Under the pieces are notes generated by a model. That model was not told the DNA's origin and made no database searches. It saw only the letters and a program-made list of their open reading frames with translations. A DNA stretch of 64,000 bases from Halorubrum trapanicum (GTDB taxonomy: Archaea; Halobacteriota; Halobacteria; Halobacteriales; Haloferacaceae), in contig NZ_JAGGKE010000013.1 in NCBI RefSeq assembly GCF_017873555.1, forward strand, positions 20,880-84,879, read 5' to 3'. Below are positions 9,713-20,033 of the stretch, piece by piece. Both the position numbers and the translations under genes were made by a program. The stretch's first letter is position 1. Every line of letters starts with the position of its first letter.

Positions 9713-10600
9713 GGCTCTGTTGAAATCCTCAAAGAGTTACATGTTTAGCCTGTAATTCGACGAAATGAAGGCCCTCCCGAAGTCGCAGATTCTCCGTTTT
9801 GCTGAGAAGGCGATCCATCTGGCGCGTCGAGCGGTCTCCCGATACTCCTCGAAATTTTCTAAACACCGCTATACACTTCCCCAACACGTTGTTCTGTTGT
9901 GTCTCAAAGTTCAAAAGAACACAACCTACCGTGGCTTGCTTGACGAACTGATCGAGATGCCACGCATCCGTCGAGCTCTTGGATTAGCTGAACTTCCTAC
10001 TCCTTCAACGCTCTGTAAGGCGTTCAATCGACTTGATATGACCGTATGGCGTATCATATTGACTCTCTCAGCGACGCTACTTCCGACGAGCGGAGTTGTT
10101 GGAGTTGATGCATCAGGGTTCGACCGCAGTCACGCTTCGAAACACTACACGAAACGCGCCGAGCTCACGATTCAGCAGCTCAAAGTGACGCTGCTGGTCG
10201 ATGCGAAGGTGAACGCAATCCTAGATTTACACGTGACGACGACCCGGAAACACGATAGCCAGGTTGCGCCGTCACTGATCAAACGCAATCCCGAGAATAT
10301 CGACATTCTGCTCGGTGACAAGGGCTACGACGACCAGAAGATCAGGCGGCTTGCTCGTCAACACGAGGTTCGTCCACTGATCAAGCATCGTGAGTTCACA
10401 TCGCTCCATAAGGCATGGAACGCGCGCTTAGATGCTGATCTCTATGGCCAGCGGAGTCAATCCGAGACAGTCAACTCTACGCTCAAGCGGAAGTACGGTG
10501 CGTTCGTCCGCTCACGACGATGGTGGAAGCAGTTCCGTGAACTCACCATCGCTTGTCTCAGTCACAACATCGACCGATCACTCTGAGTGGTCAAGACATA
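9713..10600 (+). mobile_element. IS5-type insertion sequence, right end not found
   Basis: The left terminus ggctctgttgaaatcctc at 9713-9730 recurs at 23695 and 24228. The matching inverted right end is not present after the transposase stop, so the right boundary is approximate and the element seems one-ended. Confidence 0.6.
9765..10586 (+). CDS. IS5-type DDE transposase
   Basis: 273 residues, full length for the family. The DDE core is visible: VGVDASGFDRS (first Asp), LGDKGYDDQKI (second Asp) and QSETVNSTLKRKYGAFV (Glu). It is related to the broken copy at 15515-16351, which shares PSTLCKAF and RPLIKHR. It probably lies in a one-ended element, so the gene may be intact while mobility is doubtful. 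Confidence 0.85.
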   Translation: MKALPKSQILRFAEKAIHLARRAVSRYSSKFSKHRYTLPQHVVLLCLKVQKNTTYRGLLDELIEMPRIRRALGLAELPTPSTLCKAFNRLDMTVWRIILTLSATLLPTSGVVGVDASGFDRSHASKHYTKRAELTIQQLKVTLLVDAKVNAILDLHVTTTRKHDSQVAPSLIKRNPENIDILLGDKGYDDQKIRRLARQHEVRPLIKHREFTSLHKAWNARLDADLYGQRSQSETVNSTLKRKYGAFVRSRRWWKQFRELTIACLSHNIDRSL

Positions 10601-10652
10601 TGATTCACAGACCGCTCAGGATCAGGGAGTAATGATTCTTGCCAGTCTTCAT

Positions 10653-11648
10653 TCAGTCTCTGCTAAACACCGTTGCTGGATCAAACGGCCACCACTCGCG
10701 GTTTCGGATCGCCAAATGGATTTGTGCAATGAAGCCTAACAGCGGAAGTTCCAACAGCGGCCCAATAACCAGTGCGAGCGGGATGAGCGGCTCGTTCGGG
10801 AACGCGACGACGGCAATTGCGAGGGCCGTCGGTGAGTTCCGTGAGAGGATCGTGTTGTTGAAACAGACCATCTCCTTGTAGGAGAACGAGAGTACTTGTC
10901 CGACGCCAAACCCGATGCCGAGATTGATCGCATAGAAGACGAGAACGGGAACCGCGAGAAGAGCAAGTAATCCGGGGTTTTCGAGGATTAGCTCCCCCTG
11001 CGAAGCGAACATTGCGCCGATGGCGAGACTGAGGAAAATAATCTGGAGCGGACTCAATTTCGGCAGGAAGTGCTGCTTGAACCACTGCGTCCCCTTTTGT
11101 CGGGTCAATGCCCACCGAGCAAGTCCACCAACCACAAGCGGGACGACGAGTACGAGAACGACGCTTTCGATCAGCAGCTCCATCGGTAACGCGACCAGTT
11201 CGCCCGCGAAGACGTACAAGTAGAGTGGAAGCAGTATCAACTGGAGAACGAGGTTGTACGGGAGAATAGAGGTAGCCAGCGGAACATCTCCGTCCGCAAT
11301 ATCGGTGAAAATGAGATACCAATCCGTACATGGTGTCACCATCAGCATGATGAGTCCGACCCACAGGGCAGGGTGATCTCGAAGGAAAACCGCGCCGAGT
11401 GCCACCGCTAACAGCGGACTCCAGATGAAATTGACCAGAAGACTAGACCCGACTACACGACGATTTCCGAACGCTGCCCGGAGGCGAGAGAGTGGGATTC
11501 CGGTGAACGCGGCGAACAGCATCACCATCAAGAACGGGAGAATGAGTGAGTCCGCAATCGGCGGAACACCAGCGATCTGACCGAGCACTAACCCACTCAG
11601 AATCGCAATAATAACGAATACACTCTGGTACTTCTCGACGAAATCCAT
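10653..11648 (-). CDS. Acr3-type arsenite efflux transporter
   Basis: 331 residues and ten predicted membrane helices. The family signature TPCTDWYLIFTDIADGD contains the Cys thought to bind As(III). The C-terminal CFNNTILSRNSPTALAIA helix is also typical. It exports arsenite, driven by the membrane potential. A truncated second copy lies at 9076-9408. No ArsR or arsenate reductase gene was found nearby. Confidence 0.85.
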   Translation of the reverse strand: MDFVEKYQSVFVIIAILSGLVLGQIAGVPPIADSLILPFLMVMLFAAFTGIPLSRLRAAFGNRRVVGSSLLVNFIWSPLLAVALGAVFLRDHPALWVGLIMLMVTPCTDWYLIFTDIADGDVPLATSILPYNLVLQLILLPLYLYVFAGELVALPMELLIESVVLVLVVPLVVGGLARWALTRQKGTQWFKQHFLPKLSPLQIIFLSLAIGAMFASQGELILENPGLLALLAVPVLVFYAINLGIGFGVGQVLSFSYKEMVCFNNTILSRNSPTALAIAVVAFPNEPLIPLALVIGPLLELPLLGFIAQIHLAIRNREWWPFDPATVFSRD

Positions 11649-12131
11649 TCTGTTGCGTCTGTGTCGGGAGCCATCCTAAGGATGTTGCTTATTGTAATGA
11701 CACTAAAGAGATAGATTGGGAATACAATAGACAATTTTGTGACAACGTGAGACAGTCACTGGCCATTTCTGGTCCATATGTAGCGAGTGAATTAGTCTCA
11801 ACTGCAGAAGATCCCACGAGCGCAAAACCGAGGGGGAGAGAAGGAGACACGTGGAGGCTCTCGTCGATGGCGACCGCGTCGAAATGGTGGTCGTTGATAC
11901 AGTTGGAACGTCGTTCATGAGCTGGAATACAGTCATATCGAACGCGCGACGGAAGGGTATCTGTCTCGGTTTCGGATGCGTGTCTGATTGCGCAAATCGT
12001 CTGTTACAATCTTGCTCTGTCGGCGTCGCCGTAACGTCTCGTCCGAGAGTTCGGTGCGGCCATTCTAGCCGGACGATACAAAATAATAAGTGTACCCTCG
12101 TGAAGGGGCGCGCAAGAGTCGAAAGGCAAAC
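11649..12131. other. Intergenic stretch with no recognisable gene
   Basis: About 480 bp between the arsenite exporter and coxB. Some open frames exist but none shows a domain I recognise. A likely promoter for coxB is the A/T-rich stretch acaaaataataagtgta at 12079-12095, about 40 bp before its start. Confidence 0.4.
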
Positions 12132-12923
12132 ATGATAGATCCAATTATCCTGCAACAGGGGAGCGACTGGCGCGCGCAGGCGGAGGTCTTCGACGAGATC
12201 TTCTTCGTCTTCCTCGCGCTCGGTACGCTCGTCGGCACAATCGTCGTCGCGTACACGCTGTGGAACGTGTTCAAATATCGCGACGACGGCAGTGAACCGA
12301 AGGAGGACTTTGACGCGCCGATCGTCGGTGAACTCCCGACCGGACAGGGCGGTCCGAAAGCGAAGAAGCTCTTCCTGTCGTTCGGATTGAGCGCGATCGT
12401 CGTCATCAGCCTTGTCGTGTACGCGTACGGACTCCTCCTCTACGTCGAAGAGGGTCCAGACACGAGCGACGCGGGGAATATCGAAATCACCGTCGAGGGG
12501 TACCAGTTCGGTTGGGAGTACATCTATCCGAACGGTTACTCCACGAGGGGCGAGATGATCGTTCCGGCCGATCAGCGGATCGACCTCAACGTGACTTCAC
12601 GCGACGTGTGGCACAACTTCGGCTCGTCGGAGTTACGGATAAAATCCGACGCCATCCCCGGAGAGTACAGTAGTACCTGGTTCTCCGTGAGTTCCGAGGA
12701 CGTTGAAGCACAGGGTGGCGAAGCAACTTACCGAGTCGAGTGCTTCGAACTCTGCGGCGCGGGCCACTCTGCGATGACTGGTCAAATCACGGTGCTCCCG
12801 CAAGACGAGTGGGAAGAATGGTATGCTGGAACCCAAGGTGAAAACACTTCTAGTGTCGACAGCGCTGGCGCCGGAAATGCCTCCAGCGTTGACAACGCAG
12901 TCATTCGAGGTGCCCCCGCATGA
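12132..12923 (+). CDS. coxB: Cytochrome c oxidase subunit II
   Basis: 263 residues. The start at 12132 places MIDPIILQQG first. Two N-terminal membrane helices are followed by a cupredoxin domain. CuA ligands are present: His in DVWHNFG and the CFELCGAGHSAM motif near 204-215. It receives electrons (probably from halocyanin in haloarchaea) and passes them to subunit I. The stop overlaps the coxAC start as ATGA, so translation is coupled. The tail is Ser/Asn-rich and low in complexity. Confidence 0.92.
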   Translation: MIDPIILQQGSDWRAQAEVFDEIFFVFLALGTLVGTIVVAYTLWNVFKYRDDGSEPKEDFDAPIVGELPTGQGGPKAKKLFLSFGLSAIVVISLVVYAYGLLLYVEEGPDTSDAGNIEITVEGYQFGWEYIYPNGYSTRGEMIVPADQRIDLNVTSRDVWHNFGSSELRIKSDAIPGEYSSTWFSVSSEDVEAQGGEATYRVECFELCGAGHSAMTGQITVLPQDEWEEWYAGTQGENTSSVDSAGAGNASSVDNAVIRGAPA

Positions 12924-15418
12924 GCGAACTCCCGCCAACGACTTCCGTCAAACGATGGCTCGTCACGACCAACCACAAGGACATCGGCATCCTATACACG
13001 ATTACTGCCCTGTTCTTCCTACTGTTCGGCGGTGTCCTTGCGCTGCTGATCCGTGTCCAGCTCTGGGACCCGATGAATCAGATCCTGTCTGGGCTCGCGT
13101 ACAACGAGGCCGTCACGGCCCACGGACTGATAATGGTGTTCTGGTTCCTCTCCCCGTTTGCCTTCGGCTTTGCAAACTACTTCGTGCCGCTCCAGATCGG
13201 TGCCGACGACCTTGCGTTCCCACGGCTTAACGCGCTCTCCTATTGGATGTACCTGTTCTCCGGCGTACTGTTGTCAATCAGCTTCTTCCAGGGCGGCACG
13301 CTGAGCGCTGGCTGGACGATATACGCTCCGCTCAACATACCCGCGTACACACCGAGTATCGGCTCAACGGGAGCGATACTGGCACTCGCGATGTTCACCA
13401 TCGGAGTCACCGCCTCGTCGGTGAATTTCCTCGTGTCTATTCATCACTCGCGTGCCGAAGGAATGGGGATCATGGATATGCCGATGTTTACCTGGACCAT
13501 CCTCGCGACCGTGTGGATGATGCTGTTCGCGTTCGCTGCATTGCTCGCTGCGGGACTCATCCTCGCGTCCGACCGCGTGCTTGGGTCGGTGTACTTCTCC
13601 GCAACAGAGGGCGGGTCCCTGCTATGGGGCCACCTGTTCTGGTTCTTCGGCCATCCGGAGGTGTACATCGTCTTCTTCCCGGCTCTCGGTGCGATGTTGG
13701 AGCTGTTCCAGACGTTCTCAGGGCGCCGGCTCGTCGGACGGAAGTGGGTGATCATCGCCATCTGTCTTGTCTCCGTCCAGTCGTTCCTCGTATGGATGCA
13801 TCACATGTTCCTGACGACGATCAACCTGGAGATCAAGACGCTGATGATGGCGACCACTATCGGGATCTCCTTACCCTTCGACCTGATCGTGTTCTCGCTG
13901 ATCTACACGCTCATCAAGGGACGAATACAGTTCACGACACCGTTCCTCTTCGCGTTCGGGGCGCTACTATTGTTCATCCTCGGCGGCATCACCGGAGTGT
14001 TCCTCGGCGCCATCGTCCTCGACTACGAGTTCCGTGGCACCTACTGGGTGGTCGCGCACTTCCACTACGTGATGTTCGGGGGGGCGACAGCCCTGATCGG
14101 CGCTGCGTACTACTGGTTCCCGAAAATAACCGGGAAGATGTACGATGAACTCCTCGGGAAGATCCATTTCGTGCTGTTCTTCATCGGGTTTAACGCCGTC
14201 TACTTCTCGATGTTCCTCGGCTGGGAGACGCCGCGCCGTGTCTTCGAGTACAACCCCGAACTCCAGATCTATCACCAGTTCGGGACGATCGGTGCATTCG
14301 TACTCGGATTCTCCTTCTTCATCATGTTCTACAACTTCGCGAAGTCGTACGTTTCCGGCGAGCCCGCCGGCGACAACCCGTGGGACTACTCGCGGACTGC
14401 CGAGTGGGCCATCTCTTCACCGCCGCCGCTCCAGAACTGGCCAAACCGGCCGTCCTACGCGTCCGGCAAGCTCGAATTCGTGAAGGATTATGTGCCCGAC
14501 AGAGGTCCGGCAGTGAAGACCGACGCCAACGGGAACGGGGCGACTGACGGTGGTGACACCCACTCCGAGCACATCAAGGAGTACCCGTACTGGGACAAGC
14601 ACCCGAGCCACGCAAGCATATGGCCGCTCACACTCTCGTTTGCAGTTGGTGTGTTGTTCCTCGGGCTTACCGGATTCCGCGATAACGTTGTCTTCGAGGT
14701 CGGCGAGTCGCTCGCATCGACGAGCGTGACGATCTCGAATCCGGTATACCCGATACTCATCGTTGTCGGATTGGTCGGACTCGTCTGGACCGGGGTGAAG
14801 TGGAGCCTCGAGGACTTCTATGCCCCACCGACCGAGTTCGCCGAACGGTGGCCGTTCGAAGGTGTCGAGAAAGTCAAGCTGGGGATGTGGTTCTTCATCG
14901 CGTCGGACGTGATCGTCTTTGGCGCGTTCCTCTCCGCGGCCATCTTCGTCCGGTACAACGCCGGCTGGATGACGTGGGAGCCACTGGCCGAACCACTACC
15001 GGGACTGATCAACACGTTCGTGCTGCTCACCTCATCGTTCACCGTGATCTTGGCGCTGGTCGCTGCTCGCCGGAAGAGCCGGCAGGGCCTGCTTGCGTCA
15101 CTCGGCGCAACGATAGTGCTTGGGTTCACATTCCTGGGTATCAAGCTCTGGGAGTGGAACAAAGAGATCTTCGAGCGGGGCGTGACGATTTCGGCGAACG
15201 CCCACGGTGACCCAATCCAGGCGTCGATCTATTACGTGACGACGGGGCTCCACGGGATCCACGTAGTTATCGGCCTCGTGATCGCCATCTTCCTGTTCGT
15301 CAGGGCGTATCAGGGGCACTACTTAGAGGACGAGCGGCCGATCGAGTACTTCGGCCTCTACTGGCACTTCGTCGACATCGTCTGGGTGTTCATCTTCCCG
15401 CTGTTCTACCTCTTCTGA
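12920..15418 (+). CDS. coxAC: Fused cytochrome c oxidase subunits I and III
   Basis: 832 residues. The first ~520 are the haem-copper subunit [10 protein letters not shown] (haem ligand His), HPEVYI near 248 with the cross-link Tyr, WMHHMF (CuB His pair) and HFHYVMFG near 380. A hydrophilic linker rich in Asp/Gly (about 535-560) joins it to a subunit III domain ([18 protein letters not shown], then HGIHVVIG and [13 protein letters not shown]). I+III fusions are known in haloarchaea. This is a terminal oxidase; haem O/A supply may come from the synthase gene at 52119. Confidence 0.93.
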   Translation: MSELPPTTSVKRWLVTTNHKDIGILYTITALFFLLFGGVLALLIRVQLWDPMNQILSGLAYNEAVTAHGLIMVFWFLSPFAFGFANYFVPLQIGADDLAFPRLNALSYWMYLFSGVLLSISFFQGGTLSAGWTIYAPLNIPAYTPSIGSTGAILALAMFTIGVTASSVNFLVSIHHSRAEGMGIMDMPMFTWTILATVWMMLFAFAALLAAGLILASDRVLGSVYFSATEGGSLLWGHLFWFFGHPEVYIVFFPALGAMLELFQTFSGRRLVGRKWVIIAICLVSVQSFLVWMHHMFLTTINLEIKTLMMATTIGISLPFDLIVFSLIYTLIKGRIQFTTPFLFAFGALLLFILGGITGVFLGAIVLDYEFRGTYWVVAHFHYVMFGGATALIGAAYYWFPKITGKMYDELLGKIHFVLFFIGFNAVYFSMFLGWETPRRVFEYNPELQIYHQFGTIGAFVLGFSFFIMFYNFAKSYVSGEPAGDNPWDYSRTAEWAISSPPPLQNWPNRPSYASGKLEFVKDYVPDRGPAVKTDANGNGATDGGDTHSEHIKEYPYWDKHPSHASIWPLTLSFAVGVLFLGLTGFRDNVVFEVGESLASTSVTISNPVYPILIVVGLVGLVWTGVKWSLEDFYAPPTEFAERWPFEGVEKVKLGMWFFIASDVIVFGAFLSAAIFVRYNAGWMTWEPLAEPLPGLINTFVLLTSSFTVILALVAARRKSRQGLLASLGATIVLGFTFLGIKLWEWNKEIFERGVTISANAHGDPIQASIYYVTTGLHGIHVVIGLVIAIFLFVRAYQGHYLEDERPIEYFGLYWHFVDIVWVFIFPLFYLF

Positions 15419-15443
15419 GGACAGCGGCGGAGTCACCGTATTT

Positions 15444-16383
15444 GACTGTGTTGAATCACCATACAGCAGCGGGGTAGGCCACTAAATCAAAGGAGTTGAA
15501 GCGGGAAGATCCGGTTGCCTGTGACACAAATCTCCCGCTTCATCGGGGAAGTTGTGCCGGTTGCTCAAAGAGTTACTGGCGATGGAGGCGAATCTGCCGC
15601 CCCGGAAGGCGGCGGCGGATTCGCCGACTATGCACTCGTTTCCCTTCACTGTCTGCGGATTTACCTCGATTCATCGTACCGCATTACGATCGACCTGCTC
15701 AAAGAAATGCCACAAATAACCGGAGAGATCGGCCTCAACGCGGCCGATCTCCCAGCGCCGTCCACGTTGTGTAAGGCGTTCGACCGGATCAGTATGAGCG
15801 TGTGTCGAGTGCTGCTGCGCCAGTCGGCGCAGCTGCACGATCTCTCTGAACACGCCGCGATCGACGCCACGTTCTACGAACGCTCAGCAGCGAGCCGCCA
15901 CTACTGCCAGCGAATTAGCTACCGCGTTCAAAAGCTCAAAGTCACGAAATTAGTCGATACAGCGTCTTAAGCCGTCCTTGACGTTCACTGCTCAACGAAC
16001 CGGGAAGGAAGCGACGCAGACCTTGCTGAGCAGATCGCCCGCCGGAACGCGGGCGATCTGCGGTCTCTTGCGGCCGATAAAGGCTATGACAAGCAATCGC
16101 TTCGTGAAGGATTACGCGACCTCGGGATCAGACCGCTGATCAAGCACCGTATCTTCGCTCCGTACGACCACGCACACAACGCCAGAATTGACGATAACAG
16201 CTACAATCAGCGCTCTATGACCGAAACCGTGAACTCGGCTGTGAAGCGCTCGCTCGGCTTCGCCGTGCGAGCGCAGACGTAGTTTCGTGAGTTCCGAGAA
16301 ATCGCTCTGATGTGTGTCGTCTATAACATCAAGCGCTTCGTTAAACAGTGAATCACTACGCCTTACAGCGATTCAACACAGCC
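15444..16383 (+). mobile_element. Dead IS5-type element
   Basis: Inverted ends tgtgttgaatc (15447-15457) and gattcaacaca (16370-16380), each extended by three loosely matched bases. It contains one transposase pseudogene. Its insertion appears to have removed the 5' part of the CDF gene on its right. Confidence 0.75.
15515..16351 (+). pseudogene. IS5-type transposase with two nonsense codons
   Basis: A continuous frame with TAA at 15968-15970 and TAG at 16280-16282. Conserved pieces are read across both stops: PSTLCKAFDRIS, AAIDATFYERS, LAADKGYDKQSL, RPLIKHRIFAPYD and SMTETVNSAVKRS. Two strong hairpins sit inside the coding sequence (15588-15624 and 16030-16061). Homologous to the intact transposase at 9765. 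Confidence 0.85.
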
Positions 16384-16385
16384 TG

Positions 16386-16798
16386 TCTAAGTTAACACGA
16401 CCGTCATCTGCTGGGCGAACGTCACGTATCTGTCTGGCGCAGCCCCGCCAGCCGGCGTCCAACAGTGCGTCGAAGACTGCGTTCGTGAACACCCTGCCGT
16501 CGAAGGTGTCCACGACACTGCCGTCTACTATATGGGGGCTAATCTCGAAGTTGAACTCCACGTCGAGGTTCCCGGAGACTACACACTTCGCACTGCCCAC
16601 GAAATCGAAACAGTGCTTATCGACAGGCTTCGAGATCTCCCCGCCGTCGGCGACGCACACGTCCATCTTGATCCGGCAGGAACGGACGAGTGGAAGGACG
16701 CCGACGAGGACGGCTCACCCGTCGAGTCTGACGGATCCGGAGACCAGCTCCACGACCAACGCACGAATACAGAGATACGCCACACTCCTGGTGTGTAA
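16386..16798 (+). pseudogene. 3' remnant of a cation diffusion facilitator
   Basis: An open frame without its own N-terminus, starting beside the IS5-type end. It encodes NVTYLSGAAPPAGVQQ, then the CDF cytoplasmic dimerisation domain (HPAVEGVHDTAVYYMG, LHVEVPGDYTLRTAHEIE, VHLDPAGTDEW) and an acidic tail. The membrane domain is gone. Beside NikR and a NicO exporter, the lost gene was probably a divalent-metal exporter. Confidence 0.75.
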
Positions 16799-17209
16799 TC
16801 AGTCGGCCGTCTGATTATCGTGGTCCGGCTGAAGGAACATTACGTTGACTCTCCCCACAGCGTCGAAATCGCGAAGCTGGTAGACGAGTTCGCGAATCCG
16901 TCCAGCTGACCCCTCACAGAAGATTGTTTCGAGACACCACTCGCCATGATGCATATGCTGAGTCGTCCCGATGATATCATCAAACTCGTGTTGGACAGTG
17001 TGGAGATCCCCGATGACGAGCGTGTGCTCGTAGTCGAAGGCGAGCGCAGCGACTGCGGTCCCGTCAAGCCCTTCGAGGGTGGTATGACGCTCTATATACT
17101 CTTGGATCGCCTCCCGAACAGCACGCGAGCGCGATTCGAGTCCTTCGTCTTGCCACGTTTCGTCGAACGACTCGAGAATTTCTCCGGGAATATTCAGGCT
17201 GGTTCGCAT
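16799..17209 (-). CDS. nikR: NikR-type nickel-responsive regulator
   Basis: 136 residues. A ribbon-helix-helix domain (RTSLNIPGEILESFDETW, residues 2-45) is followed by an ACT-like metal domain. NikR nickel ligands are in register: His in HTVQHEFDD, HMHHGEWC (HxH) and the Cys shortly after. Nickel binding would turn on DNA binding. It is divergent from the NicO-type transporter, with about 100 bp between, which suggests that it controls this transporter. Confidence 0.85.
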   Translation of the reverse strand: MRTSLNIPGEILESFDETWQDEGLESRSRAVREAIQEYIERHTTLEGLDGTAVAALAFDYEHTLVIGDLHTVQHEFDDIIGTTQHMHHGEWCLETIFCEGSAGRIRELVYQLRDFDAVGRVNVMFLQPDHDNQTAD

Positions 17210-17224
17210 TAAGGGAATGTTAGC

Positions 17225-17262
17225 CGGGGACGCCTATGAAACTCATTATTACGGGATCCCCG
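17225..17262. promoter_or_regulatory. Possible NikR operator
   Basis: Inverted halves CGGGGA (17225-17230) and TCCCCG (17257-17262), separated by 26 bp, lie in the divergent nikR/transporter intergenic region. Wide spacing between half-sites is usual for NikR. Assignment rests on position only. Confidence 0.3.
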
Positions 17263-17311
17263 AATCGGCCATAACAACCCCTATCAGTCCGTCAGTCTCG
17301 TATTCTTCTAT

Positions 17312-18091
17312 ATGGTGACTGGAGTACTTGGTCTTGCACTCGGGGCGAGTGTGCTCGGGCTCTCTCACGGGCTCGCCCCGGGCCACGGGTGGGCAATCGC
17401 GGCGAGCTATGCACTCGACAAACCGAACAAGTGGTTCTACGGCGCTGCATCGAGTCTCATCCTCGGGATCGGCCACCTCATCAGTAGTATAGCGATGGTG
17501 GTGGTCTACTTCTGGGCGCTTTCGTACTTCGGGCTCACACAACTCAGCTGGATGAATTACGTGGCGGGCGCGCTACTTATCGGGCTCGGAATCTGGCAGT
17601 ATTTCAACGGGCATGACCACGGTACTGGATTTAATCACGACGGAGAAGAAGAGGAAGATAAGCACGCCCATGATCACGCGGACGACCACGAGCACACACA
17701 TCGCACTGAAGAGACGTCCACGTGGGGGGCTCGCATTCGACGCGCCCTCCCATTCGTCGGTGAGTCCAGCCACGACCACTCGCACGGTCGCGTCGACGAA
17801 ACGCCCGAGCGTGGCCTCTACGGGATGGTTGCACTCGCGTTTGCGCTTGGCTTCACACACAACGAAGAGTTTGACATTATTGCCATCTGTACCGGCTCGG
17901 CATACTGTCTCGAGTTGATGCTTCTCTACTCGCTCGCCGTCATCGTCTCCCTCGTCGGAGTGACTCTCCTGCTTGTGGCCGGCTATGAGCGGTACGAAGA
18001 GCGGCTCGAAGGATATGTCGAGTACCTCCCTACATTTACGGCAGCGATCCTCATCGTGATGGGGATCGGGTTCATCCTCGGGGTCTTTTGA
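17312..18091 (+). CDS. NicO/RcnA-type nickel-cobalt exporter
   Basis: 259 residues with about six membrane segments. The first helix carries LGLSHGLAPGHGWAIAASY, the His-rich signature of the NicO family. A cytoplasmic loop at about 105-165 is very rich in His, Asp and Glu (HAHDHADDHEHTHR), typical of metal-sensing loops. The second half has ALGFTHNEEFD. It probably lowers cytoplasmic Ni/Co under control of the divergent NikR. Confidence 0.85.
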   Translation: MVTGVLGLALGASVLGLSHGLAPGHGWAIAASYALDKPNKWFYGAASSLILGIGHLISSIAMVVVYFWALSYFGLTQLSWMNYVAGALLIGLGIWQYFNGHDHGTGFNHDGEEEEDKHAHDHADDHEHTHRTEETSTWGARIRRALPFVGESSHDHSHGRVDETPERGLYGMVALAFALGFTHNEEFDIIAICTGSAYCLELMLLYSLAVIVSLVGVTLLLVAGYERYEERLEGYVEYLPTFTAAILIVMGIGFILGVF

Positions 18092-18557
18092 AAGGACTGA
18101 ATCTATACTTCCACGATGCGCCTATCGCAGGGTTATGTAGACGGTCGGTCGGACACTGTCCACCAAAGAATTGGCAGTGAAATTCCGGAAAGTGATACGA
18201 AGAGTGGATGTCCGAAAGACACTTGAGAAAGCACAGGAGAGCTCCGGGGTTGCCCCTGAGTGGATCCTCCTAATACTGCGCGTGGTGATCGTCGCGAACA
18301 GAGCTGTAGACGTGACAGTACTCCTTTCGACGTTCCTCGCACCGACGTTTCTCATCCAGCTGGTTAGCCCTGTCTTCCATGATGAACCTGCCGAGATTAC
18401 GGGTTCCTCGAAATCGCACGCCTCGAGGAGATAGCGACTGCTTCGAGTTAGATTTTCTGGAGCGCGAGGCAATACCCAAACCTGCGATGAAGCTCGGTAT
18501 GTGCCCTATTTAGCTTAAGTGAATATAGGAAATTGTTTTTATACAACATACGGTGAG
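18092..18557. other. Stretch without a confident gene
   Basis: Open frames of 60-116 codons exist on both strands but none has a recognisable domain. Base use suggests degraded coding or IS sequence. I see no clear promoter or RNA gene. Confidence 0.35.
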
Positions 18558-18668
18558 GTCAACCGTTGTCCGTCAACCATCCACAACTGGGTACTGAAGA
18601 CAGATCTCCAGTCGCTCGATGGGGTAAATCCGGATCACGTTGCGGTCGACGAGACTGTGATCCACTGA
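18558..18668 (+). pseudogene. Fragment of an IS6-type transposase
   Basis: Frame 18558-18668 reads STIHNWVLKTDLQSLD then NPDHVAVDETVIH. This matches the segment around the first catalytic Asp of haloarchaeal IS6-family transposases. It stops at 18666. No other part of the gene is present. Confidence 0.6.
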
Positions 18669-18785
18669 ATGATAACCGAGAAGGGCTTCGTTGAAACCAA
18701 AGACGTGGGGCGAAGGACGGACGTAGATCTTACCGAGGAGGGGAAAAATACACTCTCCGCGTTTAGGCATCTCATCGAAAAGTGA
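18669..18785 (+). pseudogene. C-terminal fragment of a winged-helix regulator
   Basis: A 38-codon frame MITEKGFVETKDVGRRTDVD...LTEEGKN looks like the wing and last helix of a MarR-type regulator. The recognition helix is missing. It abuts the recombinase module on the right and the IS6 fragment on the left. Confidence 0.4.
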
Positions 18786-18795
18786 TTAGTATAGT
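18782..18795 (+). repeat. 14-bp repeat at the recombinase 3' end (GTGATTAGTATAGT)
   Basis: The exact reverse complement lies at 21248-21261, upstream of the three-gene recombinase operon. The repeat touches the integrase stop codon. Candidate recombination or arm-binding site. Confidence 0.5.
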
Positions 18796-20033
18796 TAGCG
18801 CTCAGTCGAATCGACCTCTTCCAGAGCTTCTGTAGCAACATCACCTAACTCCCCTGCCTCGATATGTGAATACCGTTCTCGAACCATCTCTTCGGAGTTA
18901 TCGAGATACCGGGCCGCCACCGTGTACCCAAACGCGCGGACAAGTACCTCGCCCATTCCACGTCGACCACCGTGGGGCGCGAGATAATCGTGTTTCGGGT
19001 GGTCGATATCGACCTCTGCGGCCTCCGAGAGCCGTTGGAGAATCGTCCGTGCGCCGTCCGTCGTAATCGACGGCGGCCGAATGTCCTCATCGAGCGCCAG
19101 CAGTAGATCGCGAGCGTATTCTTCACGGCGCTCAGTAATTGCTTCCGGGAGTTCCCCTCGTTCGGCTAGCTCATCCTGGATGAGTCCTGCGAGCGTCCGT
19201 TGGTCGAACGTCGGGAACACCGGCCAGCGTTCCGTCGGTGGGTCCATCAGCCTTCGATAGCTCCGCAGTGGAGAGATTACTGGGTCGGGGAGACTGGCGG
19301 CGTCCCATTGCTGCTTCTTCCGGTAGACATCCATACTACCGTCGTCGAGCGAAATTTCCTCCCACCGGACGCCGCGCCGGCGTGGGTCGTTCGGATCCCG
19401 GAGCAGTTCCCCGACGCGGACAGCGGTGTACGCGAGAACGAACACCAGCGCCCGGTCACGAGCCGCCTTCAGCGCCGCGTAGCGCGCTCGCTGTCTGTCA
19501 AGAGGGTCAGTATCCCCCGGGAGTGTGGTGAACGTCTCGATGGCGTCACGGGCTCGCTCGTCGACGTACCGGGTCAGGGCGTGGCGCTGCTCGGACGTCC
19601 AGGCCTGCTGATCACCGGGCTTGCGACCGTCGTCCTCCGGCAGCGGCGCCATCGCACTCGCCCGCTGCGCGTAATGGGCTTCGAGATATCCCTCGTTGAC
19701 GCACCACCCGCACCACGCGGAGATATAGCGATAATAGGTTTGTACGGTATTCTGTTTGAGCCCGCGATCGCCGGCGAGATGCCGGGCGTACTCCCGGAAG
19801 ACGCGTTCATCGAGGTCTTCGAAGGTGGGCTCCTGGTCGACGTCGTCGGATACGATCCCGGTCCAGTCGTCGGCGCCGCGGTCGCCGGCGGCCCACTCGG
19901 CGAACCGCTCGAGCTCGCGTGCAGCGTTACGTCGGTAGTTCCCGCCGTCGCCACCGCGGCCTTTCCCCTTATCCTGGAGGTAGCGCTCGAAGAAATTCTT
20001 GAGTGACTGATCGGCGCGTTCTCGGGGTGTCAT
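18795..20033 (-). CDS. Tyrosine recombinase / integrase
   Basis: 412 residues. The start at 20033 gives MTPRERADQSL and a 4-bp overlap (ATGA) with the upstream gene. It has an N-terminal SAM-like core-binding domain (about 10-140) and a catalytic domain: Arg in AYTAVRVGELL near 200, HGGRRG near 352 (the HxxR box as HGGRR) and the Tyr in RERYSHIEAGE near 388. It is likely the integrase of an integrated element or plasmid. 14-bp inverted repeats flank the operon. Confidence 0.88.
   Translation of the reverse strand: MTPRERADQSLKNFFERYLQDKGKGRGGDGGNYRRNAARELERFAEWAAGDRGADDWTGIVSDDVDQEPTFEDLDERVFREYARHLAGDRGLKQNTVQTYYRYISAWCGWCVNEGYLEAHYAQRASAMAPLPEDDGRKPGDQQAWTSEQRHALTRYVDERARDAIETFTTLPGDTDPLDRQRARYAALKAARDRALVFVLAYTAVRVGELLRDPNDPRRRGVRWEEISLDDGSMDVYRKKQQWDAASLPDPVISPLRSYRRLMDPPTERWPVFPTFDQRTLAGLIQDELAERGELPEAITERREEYARDLLLALDEDIRPPSITTDGARTILQRLSEAAEVDIDHPKHDYLAPHGGRRGMGEVLVRAFGYTVAARYLDNSEEMVRERYSHIEAGELGDVATEALEEVDSTER

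Noticed and set aside
11703..12155. 150-codon minus-strand ORF before coxB
   Set aside because: Covers the likely coxB promoter, composition is Ser/Arg/Cys-rich and unlike haloarchaeal proteins, no recognisable fold.
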